Part shown: positions 33,458 to 42,346 of the stretch, in pieces
Numbering within the stretch: the stretch's first letter is position 1
How the letters are laid out: every line of letters starts with the position of its first letter
Assembly: GCA_027314515.1 (NCBI GenBank)
Contig: DAHVAR010000123.1
Location: 39,546-103,545 of the forward strand
Direction of reading: 5' to 3'
Length of the DNA stretch: 64,000 nucleotides
Origin: Actinomycetota bacterium
Lineage (GTDB): Bacteria; Actinomycetota; Actinomycetes; Streptosporangiales; Streptosporangiaceae
Position numbers and translations under genes: made by a program
Notes under the pieces: model-generated
The model's input: the letters and a program-made list of their open reading frames with translations, nothing else
What the model was told of the DNA's origin: nothing
Database searches by the model: none

Positions 33458-34218
33458 CCGCGCTGACGACGCCACCGCCACTGCTGGAAGCTCATGGCCT
33501 GAGCAAGGTTTACGGTGGCTTCGCCGCGGTGGGCGGCGTTGACCTGTCGGTCCGTGCCGCCACCGTGCACGCCCTCATCGGGCCTAACGGAGCCGGCAAG
33601 ACGACACTCTTCCGGCTGCTTACCGGCGAGGTGAGACCGACCGCCGGCCGCGTCCTGCTCGACGGCACCGACATCGGCGGCCGCCGGCCGCACGTTATCG
33701 CGCGCCGCGGAATGACCCAGACTTTCCAGATCACCTCGCTGTTCCGGCAACTGACGCCGCTTGAGTCGGTTCAGCTCGCGATGCTCGCCACGGCGGGCCA
33801 CGCAGGCCGACTGTGGGGTCGGGCCGCTACCGCCCACCGCAACGATGCACTCGGCCTGCTGGACCGGGTCGGACTGGCCGACTTCGCGCTGGCGCAGTCC
33901 GGCGCACTCAGCCACGGTGACCAGCGGGCACTGGAGATAGCGCTCGCGCTGGCCACCCGGCCACGGCTGCTCCTGATGGATGAGCCGACGGCGGGCATGT
34001 CGCCGCCGGAGACCGAACGAGTGGTGCAGCTGGTATCCGGCCTGGTGCACGCGGAAGGCCTGACGGTCGTGCTGTCCGAACACGACGTAGACGTCGTGTT
34101 CGGGGTGTCCGACACAGTCACGGTGCTGCACCAGGGCCGCGTCATCGCCTCCGGAAGCCCCGCCGCCGTGCGGGCAGACCATCGGGTCGCCACCGTTTAC
34201 CTAGGGGAGGGCGGCTAG
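33454..34218 (+). CDS. livG: LivG-type ABC ATPase
   Basis: 254 residues. Walker A GPNGAGKTT, a LivG-type Q-loop region MTQTFQITSLFRQLTPLESV, a signature reading LSHGDQRALEIAL (the more usual form is LSYGQQR), Walker B LLMDEPTAGM and H-loop His in LSEHDVDVVF. It energises the LivHM channel from the cytoplasm. The ATG overlaps the livM stop, and the TAG stop abuts the livF ATG with no gap. The Gln/Asp and Tyr/His changes in the signature are within the range seen in this family. Confidence 0.92.
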   Translation: MTALTTPPPLLEAHGLSKVYGGFAAVGGVDLSVRAATVHALIGPNGAGKTTLFRLLTGEVRPTAGRVLLDGTDIGGRRPHVIARRGMTQTFQITSLFRQLTPLESVQLAMLATAGHAGRLWGRAATAHRNDALGLLDRVGLADFALAQSGALSHGDQRALEIALALATRPRLLLMDEPTAGMSPPETERVVQLVSGLVHAEGLTVVLSEHDVDVVFGVSDTVTVLHQGRVIASGSPAAVRADHRVATVYLGEGG

Positions 34219-35007
34219 ATGCTCACGCTCGACAACGTGCACGCTTACTACGGGGATGCGCACATCCTTCAGGGTGTCTCGCTGACTGTGGGCGCCGGCG
34301 AGGTGGTGGCCCTGTTCGGCCGGAACGGGGCCGGCAAGACCACGACCATGCGCACGATCATGAGCCTGAACCGGGCGGCTCCCGGCCACATCACGCTCGA
34401 CGGCACAGAGTTGTCCAGGCTGCCGGCGCACCGGGTTGCCCGCGCTGGGGTCGGCTATGTGCCCAGCGGACGCCGCGTGTTCGCCGCACTGACAACCGGG
34501 CAGTGCCTGAGCCTCGCGGCCGGGCGGCAGCGGGGCAGCCGGGCGCGAGCCTGGCGTCAAGGCGGCTCCGCTGACGGCAGTCCCTCGGCCGAACCTGGCA
34601 ATCCCTGGACCATCGACCGGGTGCACAGTATCTTCCCCAAGCTGGTCGAGCTGGCTGACCGCCGCGCCGGGCTGCTCAGCGGGGGCGAGCAGCAGATGCT
34701 CAAGCTTGGCCAGGCACTGCTGCGGAACCCGCGGATCCTGCTGCTGGACGAGCCGAGCGAGGGGCTGGCCCCGGCCGTCGTCGCAGAAATGTCGCAGTGG
34801 ATCACGACGCTGCGCCACGAGGGCATGTCGGTGCTGATCGCCGAGCAGAATGTCCGCTTCACCATGGCGGTGATCGATCGCGGCTACCTGCTCGCCAAGG
34901 GCCGGATACGGTTCGAGGCCGCGGCGCGCGACCTGGCAGGCAGCCCCGAGCTGCACGAGCACCTCGCAATGGGCACAGCCCGAACAGACCTGGGAGACCG
35001 GCAATGA
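34219..35007 (+). CDS. livF: LivF-type ABC ATPase
   Basis: 262 residues. Walker A GRNGAGKTT, signature LSGGEQQMLKLGQAL, Walker B LLLDEPSEGLAP and H-loop region with EQNVRFTMAV. Between the Q-loop region and the helical domain there is an extra Gly/Arg/Ser-rich segment of roughly 30 residues (around 95-130) that is not usual for LivF. It could be a linker grown in this lineage and does not break any motif. The last 4 bases overlap the next gene, a short-chain dehydrogenase, tying metabolism of the imported substrate to transport. Confidence 0.9.
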   Translation: MLTLDNVHAYYGDAHILQGVSLTVGAGEVVALFGRNGAGKTTTMRTIMSLNRAAPGHITLDGTELSRLPAHRVARAGVGYVPSGRRVFAALTTGQCLSLAAGRQRGSRARAWRQGGSADGSPSAEPGNPWTIDRVHSIFPKLVELADRRAGLLSGGEQQMLKLGQALLRNPRILLLDEPSEGLAPAVVAEMSQWITTLRHEGMSVLIAEQNVRFTMAVIDRGYLLAKGRIRFEAAARDLAGSPELHEHLAMGTARTDLGDRQ

Positions 35008-35807
35008 CCGACGACGATTCGCTGGCCGGCAAGCGTGCGCTGGTCACCGGGGCAGCATCCGGCATCGGGCTGGCCGTGGCGCGCCGGCTTGTGGGGGCCG
35101 GCTGTGAGGTCATCATGACCGACATCGCCAGGATCGACGTTGCCACGCTGATCGGCCAGGATCTCGACCTTCGGGCTGGCAGCAGCCGGGCGGGCAGCGC
35201 GCGAGCATGCCAGGCGGACCTCGCCGACCGCGGCGCCGTCGCGGAACTAGTGCGCTGCGCCGGAGAAGTCGACATCCTGGTCAACAACGCGGGCCTGCAG
35301 CATGTCAGCCCGATCGAGTCGTTTCCGGACGAACGCTGGGACCTGCTGCTCAGCGTCATGATCACCGCTCCGTTCCTGCTGACCAGGGCGGTCCTGCCCG
35401 GTATGTACGAGGCCGGCTGGGGACGGGTCATCAATATCTCATCGGTGCACGGGCTGGTCGCCTCGCCATTCAAGTCGGCCTATGTGACGGCCAAGCACGC
35501 GCTGCTCGGGCTGACCAAGGTCGTCGCCCTTGAGGCAGCAGCCAGGAACCCGGCCGTGACGGCGCACGCGATCTGCCCGTCCTACGTCCGCACGCCGCTG
35601 GTGGAGGCCCAGATCTCCGATCAGGCCCGGGCGCACGGCATCGGCGAGGCCGAGGTACTCGAACGCGTCCTGCTGGCGCCCAACGCTGTCCGCAAGCTCA
35701 TCGAGCCGGCCGAGGTGGCCGACGCGGTCGCGTACCTGTGCAGGCCGGCCGCGTGGGCAATGTCGGGCAGCGCGCTGACGCTCGACGCTGGCTGGCTCGC
35801 GCACTAG
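35004..35807 (+). CDS. Short-chain dehydrogenase, 3-hydroxybutyrate-dehydrogenase-like
   Basis: 267 residues with the classical SDR pattern: TGAASGIG cofactor loop, NNAG, and the Ser-Tyr-Lys triad in NISSVHGLVASPFKSAYVTAKHALLG. Overall features, such as IEEFPDERW-like text (here IESFPDERWDLLLSVM) and a loop with CPSYVRTPLVEAQI, resemble D-3-hydroxybutyrate dehydrogenase. An insertion with extra Ala/Gly/Ser follows the second strand. The ATG overlaps the livF stop (ATGA), so it is in the importer operon and probably oxidises a hydroxy acid derived from the imported compound. Confidence 0.88.
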   Translation: MTDDDSLAGKRALVTGAASGIGLAVARRLVGAGCEVIMTDIARIDVATLIGQDLDLRAGSSRAGSARACQADLADRGAVAELVRCAGEVDILVNNAGLQHVSPIESFPDERWDLLLSVMITAPFLLTRAVLPGMYEAGWGRVINISSVHGLVASPFKSAYVTAKHALLGLTKVVALEAAARNPAVTAHAICPSYVRTPLVEAQISDQARAHGIGEAEVLERVLLAPNAVRKLIEPAEVADAVAYLCRPAAWAMSGSALTLDAGWLAH

Positions 35808-35836
35808 CCGCCGGCGGACCGGCTAAGGTCGGTGAC

Positions 35837-38419
35837 GTGGCCGTGACCATTTATGTCAACGGAACCGAGCACACCGCGGAGCTTGCGCCCGGCCAGAGCC
35901 TGCTCGACTGGCTGAGAGACGACCTGCGCATCACCGGGCCGAAGCTGGGCTGCGGAGAGGGTGCCTGCGGGGCATGCACTGTCCTGATCGGCAGTCGCGC
36001 CGTGCAGGCCTGCCAGCTCGACGCGGCCAGCGCGGCCGGCCAGCGGATCACCACGGTCGAAGGACTGGCGCAGGACGGCGTCCTGCACCCGGTACAGCAG
36101 GCCTGGCTTGAGGTCGGCGCCATGCAGTGCGGCTACTGCACGCCCGGCTGGCTGACCGGAGTCGCGGCGCTGCTGGCCAGGAACCCGCATCCCGGCGACG
36201 CGCGGATCGGCGCCGAGCTGGCCGGCCACGTCTGCCGCTGCTGTGCCTACCCGCGGATCCGGCGTGCGGTGCACCGCGCCGCCGAGCTCATGGACCATCC
36301 GGAACTGCTCGAAGCCGTGCCCGCACCCGCCGTTGCGGCACAGGGGCGCCTGGCGCCTGGCCGGCCGCTGGACCTCAGCCGCGATGAACCGGACTCCTTT
36401 GCCGGGGCCATGCACGAAGGCCTGCTGACAGTGGTCGCCGACGACGCGGCCGATCCCGACGACGCGTGGGTGCACGTCGGGGCCGACGGCGCCATCACCG
36501 CCTTCACCGGGAAGGTCGAGGAAGGTCAGGGCACCAGGACCGCGCTGTCGCTGCTGGTGGCCGAGGAACTGGCGGTGCCGGCCGGCTCGGTCCGGCTGGT
36601 GATGGCCGACACCGACATCTCGCCGTTCGACCTGGGCACGTTCGGCAGCCGGTCGGTGCCCCATGCGGCACCGCCGCTGCGGGCCGCCGCCGCGGCCGCG
36701 CTGCGCGTGCTGCGGCAGACGGCAGCGGACCGGTTCAGGATCCCCGCCGCTGACCTGACCGCCGCCGACGGCTGGATTGCCGGGCCCGACGGCGCGCCGT
36801 CCGCCAGCTACGGCGAGCTGGTGGCCGGCCAGCACCGGGTGGAGCGGGTGCCCTCGGACGCTCCGGTCACGCCGGCTGCGCAGTGGCACCGGAGCGCGGG
36901 CCGCCCGGCCCGTGCCGCTGGCGGCGCGGACGTCGTCACCGGCCGCAAGCTGTTCCCGTCGGACCTGCGGCTGGCCGGGATGCTGCACGGGCTGGCGCTC
37001 CGCCCGCCGGCCGCCGGCGCCACGCTGCGGCGGGCGGACACCTCAGCGGCAGCCGCGATGCCCGGCGTCCTGGTGGTCGCCGAGGACGACTTCACCGGTG
37101 TCGCGGCGGCCGACCCGGACACCGCACGGGCTGCCCTCGCCGCGATCGAAGCCGACTGGGCGGAGCCGGCCGGGCCCGGGCCGGCCGAACTCGAGGCCCA
37201 TCTGCGCGCGAATCCAGTCGAGGGTGAGGGCTGGTTCGGCGCCGTCAGCGACGAGGAGGGCGACCCCGACCGGGCCCTGCAGGCCGGCGCCGTGCGGCTG
37301 GCCGCGACATACCGGACCGCGTACGTCGCTCACGTGCCGCTCGAGCCGCGCGCCGCGCTGGCCCGCTGGGACGGCGGCGAGCTGACCGTCTGGGCGGCCA
37401 CGTCGGCCCCGTTCCGGGCCCGCCGTGAGCTCGCCGAGGCGCTGCGCACCGACCCGGCCCGGGTGCACGTCATAGTGCCTGATTTTGGCGGCGGGTTCGG
37501 CGGCAAGCACGGCTCTGCGGTGGCGCTGGAGGCGGCGCGGCTGGCCAGGGCCGCCGGGCGCCCGGTACGGGTGCAGTGGAGCCGGCGCGACGAGTTCACC
37601 GCGGGCTACCTGCGGCCCGCAGCGGTGATCGACGTCACCGCTGCGATGGACGCGGCGGGCACGCTGACGGCCTGGTCGTTCGCGAACATCAACTCCGGCT
37701 CGGCCGGGCTGATCAGCCCGTACCGGGTGCCGCATCAGCGGCACAGCTATCAGCCGGCCCGGTCGCCGCTGAGCCAGGGCTCCTACCGGGCGCTCGCTGC
37801 GACCGCGAACAACTTCGCCCGCGAATCGCACATCGACGATCTCGCCGCTGCCGCCGGCGCCGACCCGGTCGCGTTCCGGCTGCGCCACCTCGGCGACGAG
37901 CGGCTGGCTGCCGTGCTCAGCGCGGCAGCGACAGAGATCGGCTGGGACGAGCCGCAGCCGCCGGGTACCGGACTGGGCATCGCGCTGGGGAGGGAGAAGG
38001 ACGGCCGGGTCGCCACAGCCGCGAAGGTGGCCGTGGGCCCGGACCGGGCGCTCAGCGTTCTCCGGCTCGTCGCCGCAGTCGACTGCGGAGCGATCGTGCA
38101 TCCGGACGGGTTGCTCAACCAGGTCGAGGGCGCGCTGGCAATGGGCCTCGGACCGGCGCTATTCGAGCAGATTGACTTCGCGGCCGGACGCATACTCAAC
38201 GGGTCGATGTCCGACTACCGCGTCCCCCGGCTTGGCGACGTGCCCGCTGACCTCAAGGTTGTCCTGCTCGACCGGCCCGACCAGCCATCGGCCGGCGGCG
38301 GCGAGGCACCGATCATCGCCGTCGCGCCGGCGATCGCGAACGCGATCTTCCGGGCCTGCGGACGGCGGTTGCGCTCGATGCCGCTCGCGCCGGGCGGCCG
38401 GGTTCCTGGCTCGGGCTGA
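35837..38419 (+). CDS. Fused 2Fe-2S / molybdenum-cofactor hydroxylase
   Basis: 860 residues joining the small iron-sulfur subunit and the large Mo-binding subunit of a xanthine-oxidase-family enzyme. Cys39/44/47/59 (CGEGACGACTVL) bind the plant-type cluster; Cys98/101/133/135 (QCGYC, CRCC) bind the second. The Mo part begins with WVHVGADGAITAFTGKVEEGQGT and has the a/b-hammerhead after it, as in IorB/NicB-type subunits, and ends with GGGEAPIIAVAPAIANAI, which carries the active-site Glu. No FAD subunit gene is adjacent, so electrons may go to a cytochrome or another acceptor. GTG 35837 is taken as the start (GTG 35843 also possible). It follows the SDR by 29 bases. Confidence 0.9.
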   Translation: MAVTIYVNGTEHTAELAPGQSLLDWLRDDLRITGPKLGCGEGACGACTVLIGSRAVQACQLDAASAAGQRITTVEGLAQDGVLHPVQQAWLEVGAMQCGYCTPGWLTGVAALLARNPHPGDARIGAELAGHVCRCCAYPRIRRAVHRAAELMDHPELLEAVPAPAVAAQGRLAPGRPLDLSRDEPDSFAGAMHEGLLTVVADDAADPDDAWVHVGADGAITAFTGKVEEGQGTRTALSLLVAEELAVPAGSVRLVMADTDISPFDLGTFGSRSVPHAAPPLRAAAAAALRVLRQTAADRFRIPAADLTAADGWIAGPDGAPSASYGELVAGQHRVERVPSDAPVTPAAQWHRSAGRPARAAGGADVVTGRKLFPSDLRLAGMLHGLALRPPAAGATLRRADTSAAAAMPGVLVVAEDDFTGVAAADPDTARAALAAIEADWAEPAGPGPAELEAHLRANPVEGEGWFGAVSDEEGDPDRALQAGAVRLAATYRTAYVAHVPLEPRAALARWDGGELTVWAATSAPFRARRELAEALRTDPARVHVIVPDFGGGFGGKHGSAVALEAARLARAAGRPVRVQWSRRDEFTAGYLRPAAVIDVTAAMDAAGTLTAWSFANINSGSAGLISPYRVPHQRHSYQPARSPLSQGSYRALAATANNFARESHIDDLAAAAGADPVAFRLRHLGDERLAAVLSAAATEIGWDEPQPPGTGLGIALGREKDGRVATAAKVAVGPDRALSVLRLVAAVDCGAIVHPDGLLNQVEGALAMGLGPALFEQIDFAAGRILNGSMSDYRVPRLGDVPADLKVVLLDRPDQPSAGGGEAPIIAVAPAIANAIFRACGRRLRSMPLAPGGRVPGSG

Positions 38420-38488
38420 CAAAATGCCGGAGCCGCCAGGCTCAGTCATTATCCCGTCAGCATTCGCGCCGCGGCCCGGATGCCGGCC

Positions 38489-39856
38489 TCACAGGACCTT
38501 GCCCGGGTTCATGATGCCGTCCGGGTCCAGTGCGTCCTTGATCGCCTGATGTACTGCCATCGACTCCGCGCCGAGTTCGTCGGCCAGCCAGCGGCGCTTG
38601 ATCATCCCGACGCCGTGCTCGCCGGTGAGCGTCCCGCCCAGCTCCAGCGCCGCCCGGAAGACCTCGTCCGCCGCCGCCCAGACGGCAGGCGGTGCCTCGG
38701 GCAGCCCCCGGTCGAAGACGAAGACCGGATGCAGGTTGCCATCGCCAGCGTGCGCCACCGTGGCGATGTAGACGTCGTGCCGGGCGGCAGCCTGCTCGAT
38801 CCGCGCCACCATCTCGGGCAGCCTGGTCCGCGGCACGCACACGTCCTCGACGAGCGCCACGCCGAGCCGCTCGATCGCCGGGTAGGACAGCCGGCGCAGT
38901 TCCAGCAACTGTCGTGACTCGCCCTCGGATGCCGACACCTCTGCCGTTGACGCCCCCGCCGCCAGGCACGCCTGGCGCATCAGCTCGGCACCGCGATCGG
39001 CCGATTCGCTGTCGTCCTGGGCGATCAGCAGTGCGTGCACGCCGGCGCCGAAGCCGGTGCGCTTCCACTGGTCGATCGCTCGCAGCGTGGCCGAGTCCAT
39101 CAGCTCGAGCATGCTCGGCCTGATCCCGGCTGCCAGGATGGACGTCACCGCCTGCGCGCCGGCGGCGAAGCTGGCAAATCCGGCCGCCATCGTGACCGGG
39201 TACCTGGCCGGCCGCGGGCGCAGCCGGAGCGTCGCCGAGGTGATCACGCCGAGCGTCCCCTCCGATCCGGTGAACAGCCCGGTCAGGTCGTAGCCCGCGA
39301 CGCCTTTCACGGTCCGCCGCCCGGTCCGCAGCAGGCGGCCGCCGGGCAGCACGACCTCCAGGCCAAGCACGCTATCGCGGGTGACGCCGTACTTGACGCA
39401 CCGCAGGCCGCCAGCGTTCGTGGCGAGGTTGCCGCCGATCGTGGCGATCTCGTGGCTGGACGGGTCGGGTGCGTACATCAGCCCGTGCTCCGCCGCCGCC
39501 CGGTCCAGGTCGGCCGTGACGACGCCGGCCTGCGCTACTGCCAGCTCGTTCGCCGCGTCGATCTCGAGGATCCCGGCCATGCGGGCCGTCGACAGCACCA
39601 GGCAGCCGTCGACTGCGGTCGCGCCGCCTGCCAGGCTCGTGCCGCCGCCGCGGGGCACGACCGGCACCCGGTGCCGCTGTGCCCAGGCAAGCGCGGCCAT
39701 GACGTCCTGCGTGCTGCTGGCCAGCAGCACGCAGCGCGGCCGGCCCGGTGTCACGACCGGTGTCTGATCCCGCCGGTAGGACTCCATCGCCGCGGCATCA
39801 CAGACGACGCGGGCCTCAGGCGCGGCCGCGCGCAGTTCGTCAAGCTCGTCGTCCAT
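38489..39856 (-). CDS. FAD-linked 2-hydroxy-acid oxidase (GlcD-like)
   Basis: 455 residues with the PCMH FAD domain (PVVPRGGGTSLAGGA; IATIGGNLATNAGGLR; GLFTGSEGTLGVIT) and the FAD-oxidase C-terminal domain (HAGDGNLHPVF; TGEHGVGMIKRRWL). It is similar to glycolate oxidase GlcD and D-lactate dehydrogenase. It oxidises 2-hydroxy acids and passes electrons to the respiratory chain or another acceptor. GGGAGG lies 6 bases before the ATG at 39856. It is convergent with the Mo-hydroxylase gene and first of the trio that faces left only in strand, with no GlcE/GlcF partners nearby. Confidence 0.92.
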   Translation of the reverse strand: MDDELDELRAAAPEARVVCDAAAMESYRRDQTPVVTPGRPRCVLLASSTQDVMAALAWAQRHRVPVVPRGGGTSLAGGATAVDGCLVLSTARMAGILEIDAANELAVAQAGVVTADLDRAAAEHGLMYAPDPSSHEIATIGGNLATNAGGLRCVKYGVTRDSVLGLEVVLPGGRLLRTGRRTVKGVAGYDLTGLFTGSEGTLGVITSATLRLRPRPARYPVTMAAGFASFAAGAQAVTSILAAGIRPSMLELMDSATLRAIDQWKRTGFGAGVHALLIAQDDSESADRGAELMRQACLAAGASTAEVSASEGESRQLLELRRLSYPAIERLGVALVEDVCVPRTRLPEMVARIEQAAARHDVYIATVAHAGDGNLHPVFVFDRGLPEAPPAVWAAADEVFRAALELGGTLTGEHGVGMIKRRWLADELGAESMAVHQAIKDALDPDGIMNPGKVL

Positions 39857-39890
39857 CACGCGCCTCCCGTGAAAGTCCGGTAATCCGGCG

Positions 39891-40667
39891 TTACCGGGCC
39901 AGCCTCGCCGATGCCAGCACGCGTCCGGCGGCCTGCAGCCAGAGCAGAGTCTCGCCCGCGCGCCGGTCGGTGACCAGCTCGGGCGTGCAGCCGGGCAGGA
40001 TCGCCCGGTGGTACTCGATCTCGGCTAGCGACGGCACCCAGTCGCCTGCTGCCGCGAGCTCGTCCTCGACAGCGGCCCAGTGCACGGCGTTGTTGACGTG
40101 CCCGGCGGTGTCGAAGTCGGCGGCGCGCAGCGGCCAGTCCCGCGGTCGCCGGTCCGCCGCGCCAGCGGCAGTTGCGGGTGCGTGCCCGTTCCCGCCGGAA
40201 CGGGCAGTACCGGGACGCGGATGGCGAAGGCGCGCCGACGCCGGGCGACCACCTGCCGATTCGCCATAGACGCGGCAGAACTCAGGCGACAGCGGCACCG
40301 GGCGGCCGTCGGCCGCTCCGACCGCGGCCCAGACAGCGTTCGCCTGCACGACCGGCGCTCCGCGTGCGCCCGACAGCGTCGTGGTCCGCTCGGCCCAGCG
40401 CGGCCCGACTCCGGAGCAGAAGGTCGCGATGGTCAGCCGCTCCCCCATGGCCGGCAGCGAGCGAACCCGGAGCTCGCAGCGCCGGACAAGCCAGATGACC
40501 GGCTCGGTCAGGCCGGAATCGGCGAGGTCATCCTCGGCGGCCAGTTGCAGGTACCGGGCGAGCGCATCAAGCCTGAGCCGTCCGGTCGGCAGGACATCGG
40601 TGCTGCGAACGATCCGCCGGGCCGCATAGACCCGGCCCGCCGCGGGTTCGGGCCGGAACATCTGCAT
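39891..40667 (-). CDS. Acyl-ACP thioesterase-like protein
   Basis: About 258 residues with two hot-dog domains. The N-terminal half has the FatA-like IRSTDVLPTGRL-type text (here VRSTDVLPTGRLRLDALARYLQ) and GERLTIATFCSGVGPRWAERT; the second half has the DFDTAGHVNNAVHW motif with the conserved Asn-His pair. It would release free fatty acids or another acid from ACP or CoA. A Gly/Ala/Arg-rich insertion separates the two halves. The start at 40667 is uncertain; in-frame GTG codons lie upstream. It lies 43 bases after the aminotransferase stop and is probably co-transcribed with it. Confidence 0.8.
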   Translation of the reverse strand: MQMFRPEPAAGRVYAARRIVRSTDVLPTGRLRLDALARYLQLAAEDDLADSGLTEPVIWLVRRCELRVRSLPAMGERLTIATFCSGVGPRWAERTTTLSGARGAPVVQANAVWAAVGAADGRPVPLSPEFCRVYGESAGGRPASARLRHPRPGTARSGGNGHAPATAAGAADRRPRDWPLRAADFDTAGHVNNAVHWAAVEDELAAAGDWVPSLAEIEYHRAILPGCTPELVTDRRAGETLLWLQAAGRVLASARLAR

Positions 40668-40709
40668 CCCGGCATTCTGCCGTGTCGCCGCCACCACCGG
40701 GACGCGGGT

Positions 40710-41879
40710 CTACCGGGCCAGCAGGTCTCGCGCGCCGGCCGCGAGCCGTTCGTAGTCGGCCGGCTGGTTGTAGACCTGCGCCGAGAGGCGGATCGAGCCG
40801 CGGCCGTTCCAGTACCCGACGGCCGCTTCCACCCCGCGTTCTGCCAGCAGATCCTGAAACTTCCTGGCCTGCTCGCGGCTGCCGATGCTGCCGGGCGGCA
40901 GCCGCACGAGAGTCATGCTGAGATTCTGGTCGTGCCGCAGGTCGCCCGGCGGCACGACCAGAATCTCCGCCACCCTCGACTGCGCCCAGCCGGCCAGCGC
41001 TTCGTTGTGAGCACGCACCCGGTCCCAGCCGAGTGCCCCGAGCGCGCGCAGCGCCTCCGGCGTCGCCAGCCACGCGGACAGGTCGTCGGTGCCCACCACG
41101 TCAAAGGAAGCCGGATAGCCGTCGGGCTCGCCCCAGGACACCACCAGCGAACGGATCTGGTCCTGGCAATGCGGGGCGACCCAGAGCGCGCCGCTTCCGG
41201 CTGGCGCGCAGGCCCACTTGTGCAAGTTGCCCACCCAGAAATCGGCCCCGAGCCCGGGCACGTCGAGTGCGAGCATTCCCGGCGCGTGCGCCCCGTCCAC
41301 CAGCACCAGCGCGCCGGCCCGATGCGCCAGCCTGGCAACGTCCTCGACCGGGAACCGGCGGGCGGTCGCCGACGTCACCTGGTCGACGACCACCAAGCGG
41401 GTCCGCTCCGTGCAGTGCCCGGCGAAGGCGGCCACTACCTCCTCGTCGCTGCTGTGGTAAGGAACGCTGGCGATAACCCTGCGCGCGCCGGTGCGCGCGC
41501 AGAGCCGGTCGAGGGCGTAGGACACTGCTCCGTAGGCGTGATCGCTGGACAGCACCTCGTCGCCAGGACCAAGCGGCAGCGACTGCGCGATGGCCGAGAC
41601 GCCGGCGCTGACGTTGCTGACGAACGCGAGGTCATCAGCATCGGCACCAAGGAAGCCGGCCACCTCGGCGCGAGCCGCGGTCACGAGACCCGGCAGTTCG
41701 CGGACGAACCACCGCATCGGGTTGACCGCCATCTGCCGGCGGATCTTGTCCTGGGCGTCGAGCACGCGCGCCGGGACGGCGCCGAAGGACCCGTGATTGC
41801 AGTGCGCCACCTCGCAGTCGAGCAGCCAGCCCTGGCGCACCTGCGGCCAGTCGTCGCCCCAGATCGGGTTCGCGCCCAT
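40710..41879 (-). CDS. Class V PLP aminotransferase, isopenicillin-N-epimerase-like
   Basis: 389 residues. The class V pattern is clear: an N-terminal CNHGSFGAVP, VSNVSAGVSAIAQSL, the PLP-side Asp in VLVDGAHAPG and the Schiff-base Lys in WVGNLHKWACAP. It most resembles the isopenicillin N epimerase-like group, which acts on varied amino-acid-type substrates and is not diagnostic of beta-lactam synthesis; no NRPS genes are present. It reads into the thioesterase gene on the same strand. The reaction is likely a racemase, lyase or transaminase step of the nearby catabolism; the sequence does not say which. Confidence 0.87.
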   Translation of the reverse strand: MGANPIWGDDWPQVRQGWLLDCEVAHCNHGSFGAVPARVLDAQDKIRRQMAVNPMRWFVRELPGLVTAARAEVAGFLGADADDLAFVSNVSAGVSAIAQSLPLGPGDEVLSSDHAYGAVSYALDRLCARTGARRVIASVPYHSSDEEVVAAFAGHCTERTRLVVVDQVTSATARRFPVEDVARLAHRAGALVLVDGAHAPGMLALDVPGLGADFWVGNLHKWACAPAGSGALWVAPHCQDQIRSLVVSWGEPDGYPASFDVVGTDDLSAWLATPEALRALGALGWDRVRAHNEALAGWAQSRVAEILVVPPGDLRHDQNLSMTLVRLPPGSIGSREQARKFQDLLAERGVEAAVGYWNGRGSIRLSAQVYNQPADYERLAAGARDLLAR

Positions 41880-42054
41880 CGACCGCCCTTCGTCCCGTGC
41901 GCCCGGCGCCGGTGCGCCGGCGACTCGGGCATGCTAGCGGAGCACGGTCGCCCCTGGCTGCCGCTAAGGACAGCGACTGATCGTGACCGAGCGCCGGAGT
42001 GCGGGAGGAGATCTCCATGTGTCGCATCCCGGCCCGCGTGTGCCAGCGCTGCGA

Positions 42055-42086
42055 CATTGCAAGCGGTGCGTGCTAGCATTGCAAGC
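42055..42086 (+). promoter_or_regulatory. Paired repeats upstream of fitAB, likely autoregulatory operator
   Basis: CATTGCAAGC occurs twice, at 42055-42064 and 42077-42086, 22 bases apart (about two helical turns), ending 14 bases before the fitA ATG. Each contains the self-complementary core TTGCAA. Overlap with a TAGCAT -10-like element would suit repression by the FitAB complex. Confidence 0.6.
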
Positions 42087-42100
42087 AGGGGGTGGTTTCA

Positions 42101-42346
42101 ATGGCGGCCCTCAGCATCCGGGATCTTGATGAGAGCGTCAAGCGGCGGCTGCAGTCCCGCGCGGCAAGTCACGGCCGGTCGATGGAGGCGGAAGTGCGGG
42201 CGATTCTTACGGATGCCGTACGGGAGCCCGCTGATTCTGCCGGGCTGTTCACAGCGGTACTTGATCGGTTCGGTGCACTGGGCGGGGTAGAGCTTGAACT
42301 GCCTGAGCGCACGGAGCCGGCCCGCGCCGCGGATTTCTCGGCATGA
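42101..42346 (+). CDS. fitA: FitA-type ribbon-helix-helix antitoxin
   Basis: 81 residues. The N-terminal RHH domain reads LSIRDLDESVKRRLQSRA, then ASHGRSMEAEVRAILTDAV, the FitA/VapB-type pattern; the C-terminal part would wrap the toxin. As in other FitA antitoxins, it should bind operator DNA with FitB and neutralise it. AGGGGG lies 8 bases upstream of the ATG at 42101. Its stop overlaps the toxin start by 4 bases (ATGA). Confidence 0.9.
   Translation: MAALSIRDLDESVKRRLQSRAASHGRSMEAEVRAILTDAVREPADSAGLFTAVLDRFGALGGVELELPERTEPARAADFSA

Noticed and set aside
40710..41879. Beta-lactam biosynthesis suggested by the isopenicillin-N-epimerase-like enzyme
   Set aside because: No ACV synthetase, isopenicillin N synthase or expandase is in the window; the family is broad.
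40080..42290. 736-residue plus-strand frame across the thioesterase and aminotransferase genes
   Set aside because: It is antisense to two genes with complete motifs (HVNNAVHW, NLHKW).
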